The notes under the pieces: generated by a model | The model's input: the letters and a program-made list of their open reading frames with translations, nothing else | The model's database searches: none | Told to the model about the DNA's origin: nothing | In this document: positions 24,346 to 36,983 of the stretch, piece by piece | Position numbering within the stretch: the stretch's first letter is position 1 | How the letters are laid out: every line of letters starts with the position of its first letter | Position numbers and translations under genes: made by a program | DNA from: Dysidea avara | Lineage: Eukaryota; Porifera; Demospongiae; Dictyoceratida; Dysideidae | Direction of reading: 5' to 3' | Assembly (NCBI RefSeq): GCF_963678975.1 | Contig: NC_089281.1 | Coordinates: forward strand, 3,464,926-3,528,925 | DNA length: 64,000 nucleotides

Positions 24346-27300
24346 CTACAAATTCTCTGAACACACACACTGCTTTATGGACACATGTAATAAGCTGATG
24401 TTATAAAACAATAACTTGTTTGCTACAAAGATTTTTTATTAATCAAATATTTTATATTCTCTTTCTACTTTGTAGCTTTGTGAAAAAGTATTCGTTTAAA
24501 GTCTGTAATTATCTTCATCATTTATATATACATAATGCATCATAGAGAGTCACTATGTTACTGGCACAACACGTCAATCTTTACTGACTAGTTAACTTTG
24601 TTGACAAAACTTGTTGTCTCCTCATTGGTTTCAGAACTAAACCTGTTTAGCAAAGTTTGCAGAGTTGTTGAAACCTAGGATAGGATTGGTGACAAAACCT
24701 ATGCAAGTTTTGCTGATGTAGCTACACAAAATGGGGAATATTATTATACATATTATCAGTATTAAAACTACTGGCATTAAAAAGGCATATATTGAGCTAA
24801 ACATTCCAGCCAATGAATGCCTGTATAGAATCATTTCCATGACTATGTCCATGCTTCATGCAATGCATGTAATGATACTTGTTAGTTGTTGCCTATAATT
24901 ATAATGTTAAACAGTCAACTAGATATATAGCTATTAGTATGGGGGATATGTACACAATTTAGTTCAGAATAGACAGTTAGCTACTAAGAAGTGTAGTACA
25001 CACACACACATATATAGGGACAAGACAATTATTTGTTCCTGGTACTAGTCCTACCAACTGAATTCATTTTATTGAATATTTAAGTCATTGGTGGATTTTT
25101 AAAAGTGGTCTGATGCTTGGTGATAGATAATGTACATAGGACATACATTTCAGACAGCATAACTACATAAATTATGTAAAGAGATGGGGGCTCATAGTCT
25201 CCTTGACTCATTGGCAACAAATTTAACAAAGAACACTGGAACTCTGACAAGGCAAGAAAGAAACTGGTGTACATATATAAAATATATTGACAGTTTGATT
25301 ACATCTCATGACGCTGAATGGTGACATCCTGTAGGAGTATAGGAAGTGGTTATAATAGTTGCACAGATATGTGGTTGTATGTATATGGTTATAGCTATGT
25401 TTAACCTTTTCATCATTATTTGAAATTGTAAGCGTGAGCAATTGCAATTTCTAATGATTGCATTGTTCTTGTGATGCATAGGTTGGGGAAATATAATTGT
25501 AGTAGTACATGACAGTTAGAGACCTTACACTAACTAGATAGAGTTGATGGAATTCCCTAAAATATGTAAGCTGTATGGCTACACGCATATCATGTGGATT
25601 ATTAAGTTACACACAGCTCAGTCTTCTACTTGCATCTTCCCCCATCTGTCCATGATGTCTATATGGATAGAAAGCTATACCAGTACAACCATAAGTTAGT
25701 TATACGTTAGCACATCTTCATGACAAGATTTGATAGTGACTGCTAGTAAATAAAGTGTATATTAACAATATACTACTGTAGCAACTTACATAGATATGGT
25801 TTTTCTCCCCTGAGTATAAATGAAACTCTAGATGGTTACTTTACATAACTATTCCATTTGTACTCACACATGTGTCTCACACATGTGTACATGTGCCCAG
25901 ATCTTAGCACAAACTATTTATATGTACGTATACCTGTAAGTAGTACACAATAGTCTACAATTCTAGAGGTCCCTCACCAAGCATATGATATTATTGTATG
26001 TACTGCAGTATATATAGTCATAACCATTAAACCTGTTGAAACCCTAGGCTGTAAACTTGTCAGTCACGACGTACAAGCTTATAACTAGTTTCAAGCATCA
26101 ATGGCTTTAAAGCCTGTAAATGTTATATGTTTTAAATACGTCGGTATGAAGTTACAGACATAAATGTACCTTGCGTAATGTGTTATTCAATAAAACTCCC
26201 TAAACCAGATTGTCTACTTAATAGATATGTTAGACTCTGTACTATGGCATTGAAATATATGTTGATGTGATGTATGAAATTTAACTATAGCAATAGAGAA
26301 CAATTAATTACAAAAATAATTATCAGCTAGGTGGTTAGGACAAGTGATGCTTAAATGAGTTGTGATCTGAGAGGGATGGAATGGTCTCATGATCTTCATT
26401 CTACCACTGGGAAAACACTGTTCACAAAGAACAAGTATCTAAAACTGTCGAGTGAGGAAGATTTACAATACAAGCTAGGAAAGGGAGTGAGATCGTGAAG
26501 CTACATGTGGATAGAAAAATGAGTGCAATGCCATGGCATTACAGCAAATTGTTTTGATTGGGTTAAACTAGCACAATTTTCAAAAAAATATGTTGATCAA
26601 GGAGTTAGCTAGGTGACATCATTCCTCCACTGCTGGGGCATAGGGAATGGAGTTTCCAAGGGTTTCAGGAAGCTCTCTTTGAATTTGGATACTTTCAAGT
26701 ATCTAACACCATTTAGTTTAGCAGCACATAAGTGAGTGAGTAGCAGCATATAGTAGTGCATCTCATTAAAATTACTTTTATCTCTCAGAAAAGAATCTAC
26801 AGAACCCTCTTGAAAGTTTTTTCTTATTAAGAAAATGGGATACTCTAATAGAGCAGTCAGGTATACTCTAATAGAGCATTCATACTAATGTTCATGTATG
26901 GAGGGATTTTATTAATGTGTGAGAACTTCATTGTTGAAAATGATGTGGAGTGTGTTGAATTTTTGGGTTTACAAGGTAAGAATACTATTATTGTAATATT
27001 ACTCATAAATGTTTAGGTGAGATGTATATATGTAATTGTTGTTAGAAGTCCAAATATTGTTTTGATTGTTTATAACTAATATAATTTTGTCAGTGGATTT
27101 ATTGTTTGTATGTGATACTGTAGTCCCATATAAGCTACTTGTTTCCCAGGGGCCACACTGATTCACTATCACATGTGCGTACGCATGACATATAGCAATC
27201 TGTTTTTTGAGTTTTAACCATTAAATGTTCAAGATTCTTAGCAGCAGGAGACTTCACCCCCAGACTCTCACATATGATAACTCTGGCTACACCTCTAGCA

Positions 27301-28527
27301 TGCACACCAGCTATTCTAACAGAACAATCAGAAATAAATTCACAAATGCAATTGTAATAAAATGCTGCACAACATCTTTTTTTATGCAGTGGCTATTGAC
27401 CTATTTACACTGACTGTCAGTGTCAATAAGAGCTACTAAAAACTATTGATACGGGTGGAACAACCTCCAGTATCAAGCACACAAGGTTTTGGTTAGTTTG
27501 AGGTAAGCTACTAACCCTGGTACAGGCATGCATGCATGGTCTTTGGAAATCCAGCTTGTGTATGCACATAGCTATTTAGAACAGCTGTTGTTTTTATAAA
27601 CTTTACCACCCCTGCATGGTTAGAGTGGGTAAATACCAGGCATAATTATCCTTCCTAGTTGAAAGTTTCTCTAGGTTGGAATGTGTTAAAGGTGACTAAT
27701 TTGGGTGTATATTTTCATGTTTTAACTAAAAAGCTATAGGATTGTTTATATAGCAGGACATTTTGTGACACCCACGTGTTGTACACATTGGTGTCAATAG
27801 TATTTTCATATATTGTAAATTATTTGTGGGAGGAGGTATGTTTGAGAAATTATCTAAAACAAGCATGTTAAAGTACAGACTAATTTCACAAATTACTTTG
27901 CTGACAAATGCTTTGATAAATTATCCAGGGATATCAAGATTTAAAGGAGTTGAAAACTAATGCTAAAGTATATAGATACATACAACCATAAATTCAAGCA
28001 TCCAGTTGAAACAAATTTCCTTTGCAAACAATATGTATGAAAGTAGAGTTTGCTTTTTTGAAGCACTTTAATGGTGAAGTTTCAACATGACAAGTTATTT
28101 TATTGGTTAGCTACAGTATTGCAAAGTAAAATATGAAAAACACATGTTCCCAAGTAATAACTAGCATGGTAGCTCCACTATATCGTAAATGCTATATACT
28201 GATTTGTATTTTGTGTACTGCAATATGTTTAAAATCTATGTGTAACTAAGAATACAGTCACAGTACAACAAATTATGTGCAAAAATAGTTCTGCCCTTAA
28301 ATAACACTGTAATTCATTTAATGCAAAATATATTATAAAACTGACAAAATAGAGTAGAGTAGGTTAATATTAAATTATTAAACCGATAAAATAATCTATA
28401 TTAATGTAGTTACGTATAAAACCGACAAAATATGTAATTATTCTTACACAACCTTAAATGTTTAATACAATACTGAATTTGAAAATATTTTTTAAAATGA
28501 CAAAGCATAACTTAGCACACATATTAT
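24346..28527. other. Large gene-free stretch, nothing recognised
   Basis: AT-rich sequence with no recognisable exon, transposase or long inverted repeat. Two copies of the 'actctaatagagcagtca' motif lie at 26840-26880. Short frames here have no domain and no splice support. Confidence 0.45.
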
Positions 28528-31500
28528 TCAACAACACTTTCTTCTTGGTGTAATAAATGTTGGGGGGTCCAATGTGATAACATTGTCATTTTCACTTTCA
28601 GTAAATCCACGAAGCTTTAATAACCTTGTGACAGCCTGCAAATAAAAAGTAACATACTGTGATGGCTTTACAGCTACTTTGTGTAATTAATTAATGTAAT
28701 TAGATAAGCCTGGATCTTTAGCAAAATTTAAAATTGTAAATGATGTTAAGTTAATTGGTTAGGAATGAAATAAGGATTAACCCATAGTCTATACACTGTC
28801 TTCATCTTCTTGCCTTACCAGTGATAGTATCTTTTCAAAAATAACCTCCACTTTTTGGCCGTCTTTTGCTGATGCTTCCATAAACTCTGCAAAGTCAAAC
28901 TGTCTGACCATTTCTTTAGCCTGTGTTCTTATCCCTCGACTGATGTGTAAGTGGCATTCACACTGTGAGTAAATATGAACAACACTGAGTCAAATACTGA
29001 ATGAAATGATTTCACATACTGTAATGATCCTAATTGTTGGGCTGGAACAGCTACAAATGCACACTTGTATTAAGAATTTTGATATTTGCAAGTAAACGAC
29101 ATTGGAATAGTATATATACTCATTAAGATAACAGCAATCAATCAGTTCAAGTGGTGTATTTTTTTAGTGTCCTGCTTGTCAGGAGAATTTACATGCGTAC
29201 TAAATTATAGTGTGAGTATCATTGCTGCTACTGTAAAATGCAGTCAGTTACTTAGGGTCCAATATATATATATATATATGCGGCATATCACATTAATATG
29301 GGTACAACTACTGCAGGGACACCTCTACTAATGGTCTGAAACTGACGCAGTTCGAGCACTCGAGGTGAACTCTCCAAAGAAGATGACTCAGAAAGTACTA
29401 TAAAACACTTACAGCACCACCTATACCTGCGTGTATTAAATTGGGGAGTCTTGAGACTAACTCAGCTTCACCTTGTGCTGCATCAGTCTCTTGACTCTCC
29501 ACCATCATACACACATGAAGTAGTGCTTTATGCATTAAGTTCAAATTTTAAAGTAGTGGTTACAATGAATGATGGGGAATATAAATCAACAACAAAGCAT
29601 ATTTGTGTAAAAGGAGCTTAAGATTCACAGTAGAAATGAATGAACCCTGACATGTTAGACTTTTCGGCGTTTATGTTCAAATGAACACTTTATATATACA
29701 TATAGCCGACTAGCAAGACTAGCTCTGGTTATTACATACCTTGTTACCAACCAGTAAAACTGGTATATCTGTAGAGGACATATGATCCTTCATCTGCTTC
29801 ACCCATCGATTTCCCACATCATCCAAACTGTCTTGATCAGTCATATCAAACACCATTAACACAGCATCAGCATCACGGTAGTAACTCTACATGTAATCAT
29901 TTTTAAAAAGTATAAAACTATACATTTACATAGTGGGCTGAGGTGGTTGATCACAATTTGAAAAAGCACTAGTAGTATTTATTTCTCCTAAAACATGAAA
30001 AATAAACTTTAGTGTCTTTATAATATGCAGTTAACCAGAAAGAAGATAACTATTATAAACTGGGTAATAAATATTGATAAATTGGCAGAAGTTTCATGGA
30101 GCTCTCTTGAGGTCTATCACTAATATGCTATAAAAGCAGAACACAATCTTTGTTTTATAGTGTAATAGCCTGTGTATATGTAGTTACTTACTGCACATAT
30201 GCTGTCAAATCTTTCTTGTCCTGCAGTGTCAAACAGGGTCAGTGAAATATTGACATGTTTAGAGAGATGGCTGACAAAGCAATGATTGTGATCAACAGCA
30301 ATCTGAAGCATACAGTTAAGGAGATACAAACACAATGATGATACATCAGAAGTGCTTAAATTACAAGTACAAGGAAAATTAGGAATTGTAAAAAGTAGGG
30401 AAACAAGGGAGGTTGCCTATACTTGCAGATACTAGTGAACATTTAAAGTCATGGTTATGGTTATGACTGAATTAGGGATTAAATGTTCACTAGTATATCT
30501 TCAGGTGTAGCTCCCTTGCTTCCCTATTTTTTTTTCTATGATCCCTAATCGAAATAATTATTCTTTGTTTACTTGTTTCGTAACACTATTATGACTGGTG
30601 AACCCATGCATACTGCATCAAAAGAAAGGATGGTGCCAGAGTTAACATTTTCATCTGAACGTGTGACCCAGCTATCAATTACTGAAGTGGCCATTATGCT
30701 TTGCTTTCAGCTATGTTTAGCGTATTGTACACAAAGAACAACAGGAGAAGCACCTCTGCAGTCAATCCAATATGGATGACTTGTACACCCCAACAATCAA
30801 TTACTGACTCGAAAGTGAAGTGGCCATTATGCTTCGGTTTCACCTATTTTCAGCCTGTTACACAGTGTTACAAATGAAGAACAGTATTAGAATTGCCTCT
30901 GCAATCAATCCAATCACTACGTAAAATATAGACGATTTCTGTTTACAAACGTAGGGAAACCATGCATTGCAGTACTGCAAATCGACACCTTGGGCTGAGA
31001 GAAATGGGACACAAAGGACAAAGGTAAGCCCATGATGTGTGCATTGTACATACTGCAGTATGCCAAAAGGCATGTCATGGAATGAAGCGATGTCGAACAG
31101 TGAAAAAATCAAGCCGGTAGCCTTAACCATTATCTAGCTTTGCTTGCCTGAAGGTATCAATCAGTCAGTAGAAAATTCCATTGAATAAATAAAAAAAATT
31201 TTTTGTAACAATGTATTGGAAGCATTTAGGGTCGTACTGGAGGCGCTTTTGGGCTTGGTTGTACCTAACCAATACTGCAAAGGCGCCAGGATGGTATTAT
31301 GAAGCTGGTTTTTGGGTGATATTTTTAGCCAGAAAAACCCAAACCTCAATATGAACCACTACTGTGGTTCATGATAAAGTTGAAATTCAAAATAAACATT
31401 GAATCACACAAGTTTTACTCCACAGATACTACTATACACAGGTGCAAAGATAAATGATGCATGCATGCATGAGAGGAATAGAGGATACTGTTGTTTGTGC

Positions 31501-34280
31501 TTGCCAGAAGCACTTTTGCAGGAATCGCATTATGAGAGACGTCTTTCCAACTCCACTGCTACCCAACAAGATTAGTTTCATTGGTAACATATTAGGAAGT
31601 GGATCTGTTGACTACACAAAAGGAATACAAATTTCATTTCCTCCATTACAGGAATTGCAATACATGCATACACACCAGCTGTAAACTTGATATCACATCA
31701 TATTCACTAAGACAAGTGTTGGTATGTATATCATTATCTTCAGTAGTGGTAGATACACTGCAGTGGGCTGCCTCTCTTCTTTCTTCATGTTCAACACTAG
31801 CTGTTTCGTTATGAGACTCAGTAGCAAACATGGTCGGTGGCTAGTTGAATACAATATCTGATTCTAACAATGGCATGCATTGGTCATCATTTTACACTAA
31901 CTTTATGGTTAAAATTGATTGGCTGCATTTACTATGAAGATGCATAATGCATCATTCAAACAAATGCACATATTTCTGCTGTATATTCTGTATACATGTA
32001 CCATGCATGGGTGTGACATATGTATGAAGTTTAAAAGTTGCAGTTTGCTTGTAATATGATATGTATTACATCACTGGAACTTACTGTTTAACTGTGCAGG
32101 GAGTCATGGTACAGAAATGCTACTATACTATGCATATACACTACATAAACATTTGAGTGCATAAGACAGTTTAACTTATAGTTTCAGAATAAACCCAAAC
32201 ACATATTTGTGGCTATACAAGTTTTGTTAGGCTAGCATATCTATTATTACAACACACCATATTTGTTATGATACTAAAACTGTACATGAAAGTAACCATA
32301 ACCATGTTTGGCAATACTAGTCTCACAAAAGTTTTTTTGCCAAATACTATGCAAAGTTCAGTATGGCTACATAGATTTAATTTGGTGAATTGGATGAAGT
32401 TGTCAAAATGTTTAATATTACATGGTAATTCACCAACTCCATCAGTAAATTGCTTGTCATCATGACACGCTAATAATTCACGAAACCTTTATAACTAGTC
32501 TTGCTGGTCAAACTTTTGCTGATCTAAACCTACCTGAAATCTCACCTCATAATAGCTTTCACTTTGTGAAACAGAATGTTGCAGTATGGAGCATTCCTTA
32601 GGTTTGCCCTTGTTGTCACAGTGTAGAGTTTCCTCCATTTTACAATTACCGCCTGTAGTCTAAGACATTATGAGTGGTAAACAACATTGCTGTACTAATG
32701 GAGACATATGGCAGATTATATAATAATTAGCAATGTATAGTTCTAAAAAATGTATTGGCAGTATATTGCATGACATTATTATGGTAAGTTTATAGGTATA
32801 CTGTATGTATTAGAATACAGAACAGAGCAATATAAAGATTTGTCATGGTGTTGAACTCGGACACATGATTTAGTGAAGTGTTAACTACTAAAGTGTCAGA
32901 TTACTGTAAACAATTTGGCTATCTACTAGTTTGTGAATAAAGGAATAATGGTCAGTCACTTCATACCTACTCCTAGAGCTATGTATAAAAGTACAGTATA
33001 AGAACTAATGTGGGGCTGGAATTTCAATAACATTAAGCATGCCAAATATTTCATACAGTGTGCTTTAATTTAGTTATCATCTATTTTCAGCACTTTGGAG
33101 TCTGCATGAATGTAGCCAAATAGCTAAGGTTCCAATCAACATTCTGTTAATGCCTATACATTTAGGCTAAATCAGAGGATGAAGTACGGAGGAAAATCAA
33201 AAACAGTACTACTGATTATACAATGTATAATACCTATTAGCATCAATGTTTTATAGCACAGTTTGTAGGGGGAGGGGATAAGTAAAAGAGTACTTTCTGT
33301 ATACTTGCACAAGTGCTGAAAATTATGGACGATTCCTTTGTAGCTAATTATTTATGCTAGAACAAACAAGTTTTTACACTTAGTGTAAATCTTAGCATAC
33401 AAGTGCCTATTGAAGCAGTATCTGTCCCTAGTATATGTCATCATGTGACTATGTACATTGTATTTCCAATCCATTCTAGTTTATGGTTGTAATGTAATCT
33501 TTTTGGTGGTTAGATTGAATTGTAAATATGCGCATATAGCTACGGTACACTTTGTACGCAATTTACAAAACTTACTTCTTCAATCGGAGCAAATAGAGGA
33601 GGACTGTCTTTACTACTGTTAATACCACGATAATCACCAGGATCAGTGTTGAGTGAGGTAGAGTGATATTGGCTTGAACCACTTGTGTGTGTTATAGCTA
33701 CAATGTAGTTAAAAGCTGGAGCAGATGCTGCACGATGTGATCTATGATGTGAAATACTGGTGCTTTCTGTGGGTGGTGTAGCAGCAGCAATGGTTTTTGT
33801 TATACGGGAAAATATTTGCCCAATATCCTCAACAATATCTGGCATACTTGACATGCTTGCTGTGATATGGTCTGCTGGCATGGTTGACTGCTGAAAGGAG
33901 TCTGATATGGTAGAATGGTCTGTAATGCTTCCAAGTGCTTCTTGGCTCATCTGATCAAAGACATTTTGATATTGCTGCCTGAGTATGACTGACAGCTTCT
34001 CGTGTGGCTCATACGACTTGGACGTTTCATCCAGTACATCTAAAAACATCTGCAAAGCTGAAAAACCTTTGTCCATCAAAGAATGGTTCACTAGATATTG
34101 TTTTCTTTCTGTGTCTGTTAGACCACTTCTCGGGTTCTCCAGGCATTGAAGCCTATAAAGTGTCAGCCATCGCTTCTTATATAGCAGCGGAATGATCTCA
34201 TCCACGTCTATAAAACTCACGATTTGCTGACGTAACTCTTGAAAAACCTTGTTTGCGCAATTATCTTCAATAGAACTCAT
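28528..34280 (-). CDS. CARD-Rab GTPase fusion, copy A
   Basis: Seven coding exons, all joined in phase 0: 34280-33576, 31840-31676, 31611-31489, 30302-30192, 29886-29740, 28962-28819, 28635-28528 (500 residues). Exon 1 encodes an N-terminal CARD-like helical domain (about residues 10-100) and a Ser/Thr-rich linker. Exons 3-6 encode a Rab-type GTPase: G1 GSSGVGKT, a switch I Thr, G3 DTAGQE, G4 NK-C-E, and G5 EASAK. The last exon ends in Cys-Cys, a geranylgeranylation signal, so the protein should sit on membranes. The G4 Asp that reads guanine is Glu, and the usual Trp before DTAGQE is Phe. Exon 2 also has an ATG three codons in, so a separate Rab-only transcript (262 residues) is possible. 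Intron 3 holds an R repeat and a palindromic MITE. Confidence 0.75.
30361..30577. mobile_element. Palindromic MITE in intron of CARD-Rab A
   Basis: 'acaagtacaaggaaaatta' on the left faces its diverged inverse at about 30560-30575; internal arms 'gtagggaaacaagggag' and 'ctcccttgcttcccta' also pair, as do 'actagtgaacatttaa' and 'ttaaatgttcactagt'. The same family is found at 49621-49853. Confidence 0.7.
30590..31350 (-). repeat. R-family repeat in intron of CARD-Rab A
   Basis: Matches 58920-59465 in the same orientation and 2180-3100 and 48095-49330 in the opposite one. Landmarks are 'gaagtggccattatgct', 'ctgcaatcaatccaatcac', 'tatgccaaaaggcatgtc' and 'aggcgccaggatggtatt'. The short reading frames here are repeat translations. 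Confidence 0.7.
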
Positions 34281-34300
34281 GATCAGATGCTGTAGCTAAC

Positions 34301-34322
34301 TTGTTTGTAAACAAACCTCAAA
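34301..34322 (-). promoter_or_regulatory. Conserved 22-nt upstream block, copy A
   Basis: The 22 bases here are identical to 51498-51519 upstream of copy B. On the coding strand they include TGTTTAC, the forkhead-factor core. The block lies 20 bp before the ATG at 34280. It could be a transcription-factor site, a 5'UTR element or recent duplicate sequence; surrounding bases are diverged, which favours constraint. Confidence 0.45.
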
Positions 34323-34623
34323 CCTCGTGACCTTCTATGTTTTCAAGCTGATCACGTGTAGGGTATTTCCTTAACTGCTACGTAAAGGGTGGGGCACGCC
34401 TAAACAACTAGACTACAAGTAAAACTATTTATTTGAAATGCTGTATTTGTAAATAGCATTATATACGTCAGTAAACAAAAAAACAACAAATAAATAAAGT
34501 AAAACGATTGACTCGGATGACGTGAACTGGTATTTGGCCACGCGGCAGTGGCCAACAGAGGATATGCGCTAACTTTATGACCGAAAACATTCTAATGAAA
34601 ACGTGATGTTTTCTTACGTCACG

Positions 34624-35167
34624 ACGGTGAACGAATGTATTGTAGCCATGCATAGAAAGTGCGAATCACCAAAACTAGACCAGTTAGGCGAGTTTCTCCA
34701 GAACTATAGTTCCTTTACGTGTACAACAGAGTAACTGGAAGGAGGAGCCCCATCCGTAGTTCATGTGGCGAGTTATAGTCCGAGCCGCATTTGCTACCCG
34801 TAGCTATACTTTGTATTTTTTTTTTTTTCCCGGGCTTGATGGACTGCCCTTGCCTACCACCCCCAGCACAAAAATGGCCTGTGCTGGACAAACCGGGACT
34901 TTCTTAGTCCACGGCAAACTGAGACTCTGCCCGAATCAGCTCCACAATTGGGGGAGTCTTAACATAGTGACCGATGGATGAGCGGGCTCCGCGGATGCAT
35001 TGTATGGAGGACCGCAAGAGAGAAAAAGATAGACAGCACCTTAACCACCCCATGACAACAGAGTAATCATCGCCCCACTTGTTTGAAAGTTGATGAGCCA
35101 AGCGTTGATAAAAAACAGAAGCCCCGTATACTTTGTATGGGATTCACGATAGTCGTTCACCGTCAAA
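34624..35167. mobile_element. Possible inverted-repeat element, GC-rich interior
   Basis: 'gacggtgaacga' near 34623 recurs inverted as 'tcgttcaccgtc' near 35153. The interior is more GC-rich than its neighbours and includes a T-rich run near 34817 and a section with 'tgcctaccacccccagc'. No domain was recognised in its frames. The short inverted ends suggest an element, without proof. Confidence 0.4.
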
Positions 35168-36600
35168 AAATTCTTGGGCACGCCGCAAATCTTGTTATAG
35201 TGATCATTTTTCGTTCAGATTATTAATAGCGCATAGACATGTTGTGTATAGATATAGCATCGAAAATATATGAAAAGTGTGAAGCTGCATAAACCAGGTC
35301 AAGCAACATTAGGCCACTCCAAATAAAAAGCTTCCACCACCCACATTTATTGATTGCCAGTTTTTAAGTTTCATTATTCCGTGTTCTTTCATTATTTTCC
35401 GTATATTGTACAGGTTCAGATCTTGTAAGGTAGTCAGCTCACGTGTTAATGTACTATGTGTTAATAAGTCACTACAGTGGGCAATTAGAATTGTCATCCT
35501 TAACTACAACATTTTCCACTTTACTGATAAGATAACTGATCACTTTACCGTTGTAGCTAATCTGTTTGTAAAGACATGCTAGAGGAGTGCTAACCTTCTA
35601 ATATTTTTATGAATATATGTTTATAGGAGCTTATTCAAGACATTATATAGCAAGACCTATTTGAGATATGGTGGATATCTAACTTGTACAATAATTTCAG
35701 CCAAACAGGCAGTGACGTGTACACTTATAATAACTATATGCTAAATAGTTATATATTACAGTAATTAGGCTATAACAAAATTAATTTTATGGTTCGTGGG
35801 TCAATGTTTTGGCAAACCCAAGGATATGAAAATTAATTATGATCTCTTTTAAAAAGTGCTAATTATTACTCATAAAATGATTGTACAGGTACAATTATTC
35901 AAGCAGTCATAAGCTCATAAGTAAAGGGGAGAGTAATGAAGCTCATTCACTATATCTCAGAAAGGCAATAACTAGAGAAGTAAAAACATACAATTATAAC
36001 TAAGTACATATTGAAAATGATATGGTTAATGTTTGACTCATAATGGGCAATCAATTTCCTGCTTCAGATATAAATGTTACTCCCCAGCTTGACACTTTTT
36101 CTGTTTTCGAGCCATTTTTGTCAATGAGCAAGAATGGTTTGCCTATTGTTAAAAGTCTCTGAAAATCTATATATGTATTTGAGCCTATAAAAACAGGAGA
36201 TGTGGGTACATAAGTTTGCTAACTTTCAATCAAATTTTCACATTTTAAGCCATGGCTATTTCACCCTTATGAAACATTTACTGGCTATGTAAACAGATTT
36301 ATGAGCCTAAGTAGTCTATAAAAATGCATGGGATATTTTAAAAGCCAACTCACTTGTTCTTGCTCAAAGATTTTTGATAAACAGTTCCGGCAGCATGTAA
36401 AGGGCTTCATGCGCTACTAAATGTTTGGATAGCTGGCTCATAAAAATGAGGGCTCAGGTGAACGCGAACCGACTAGACTATAAAGTAGTTGTTATGTATT
36501 TTGCACAATAAGATCAAGTCACTTCTGTGCATACACAGTCTCTTAATTAATTGTTGTACGACTTGTCTTTAAGAGGTGGTTGCAAACATGTAGTCCTTCA
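35168..36600. other. Gene-poor stretch with possible third-copy remnant
   Basis: At 35552-35575, 'tgtagctaatctgtttgtaaa' resembles the upstream block of CARD-Rab A. Just left of it a minus-strand frame (35497-35309, 62 residues) is Leu-rich and helical in character, but no domain is certain. The rest is AT-rich with nothing recognised. Confidence 0.35.
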
Positions 36601-36720
36601 CTGAACTTCTTCAATTTTTCTTTGGTCAAGGATAAATAAAGAACCCCATACAGCATCACAATATTCTAGTGTACAGTAACATGCACTCAGTATTGGTCTA
36701 CTTGACCAAGTGATCATAAT
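36601..36720 (-). pseudogene. LINE reverse-transcriptase tail remnant
   Basis: The minus strand reads TLEYCDAVWGSL, then IEEVQ, matching the C-terminal tail of non-LTR reverse transcriptases ('LEY...VWdP...LE.VQ'). It is broken by stops. Confidence 0.5.
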
Positions 36721-36983
36721 ACATATGCACAGCACATATTTACATAAAGCACAACAATTATAATTTCAATGGCTATACATCATTACTGGAAAAGTAGATA
36801 CATGTACGTAGCTCTATTATAAAAGATACTGCCATTTGATATACAGTTATAGTGTATAAAATATGGTATATAAATAAATTTCAATTTACAAGATCAAAAT
36901 GATGATTACATGGTTAGCTTGATTGATCTGATGTGAATATTTACAAAATATTACAAAACTGATAAAACATATACGTATTGTAT

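Noticed and set aside
29425..29530. Minus-strand open segment between GTPase exons of CARD-Rab A, considered as an extra exon
   Set aside because: No in-frame acceptor, no counterpart in copy B, and the 28962 exon already joins in phase and supplies the G5 motif.
30573..30779. Plus-strand frame near CARD-Rab A
   Set aside because: Translation of the R-family repeat; a related frame appears at 58948-59130 in another copy.
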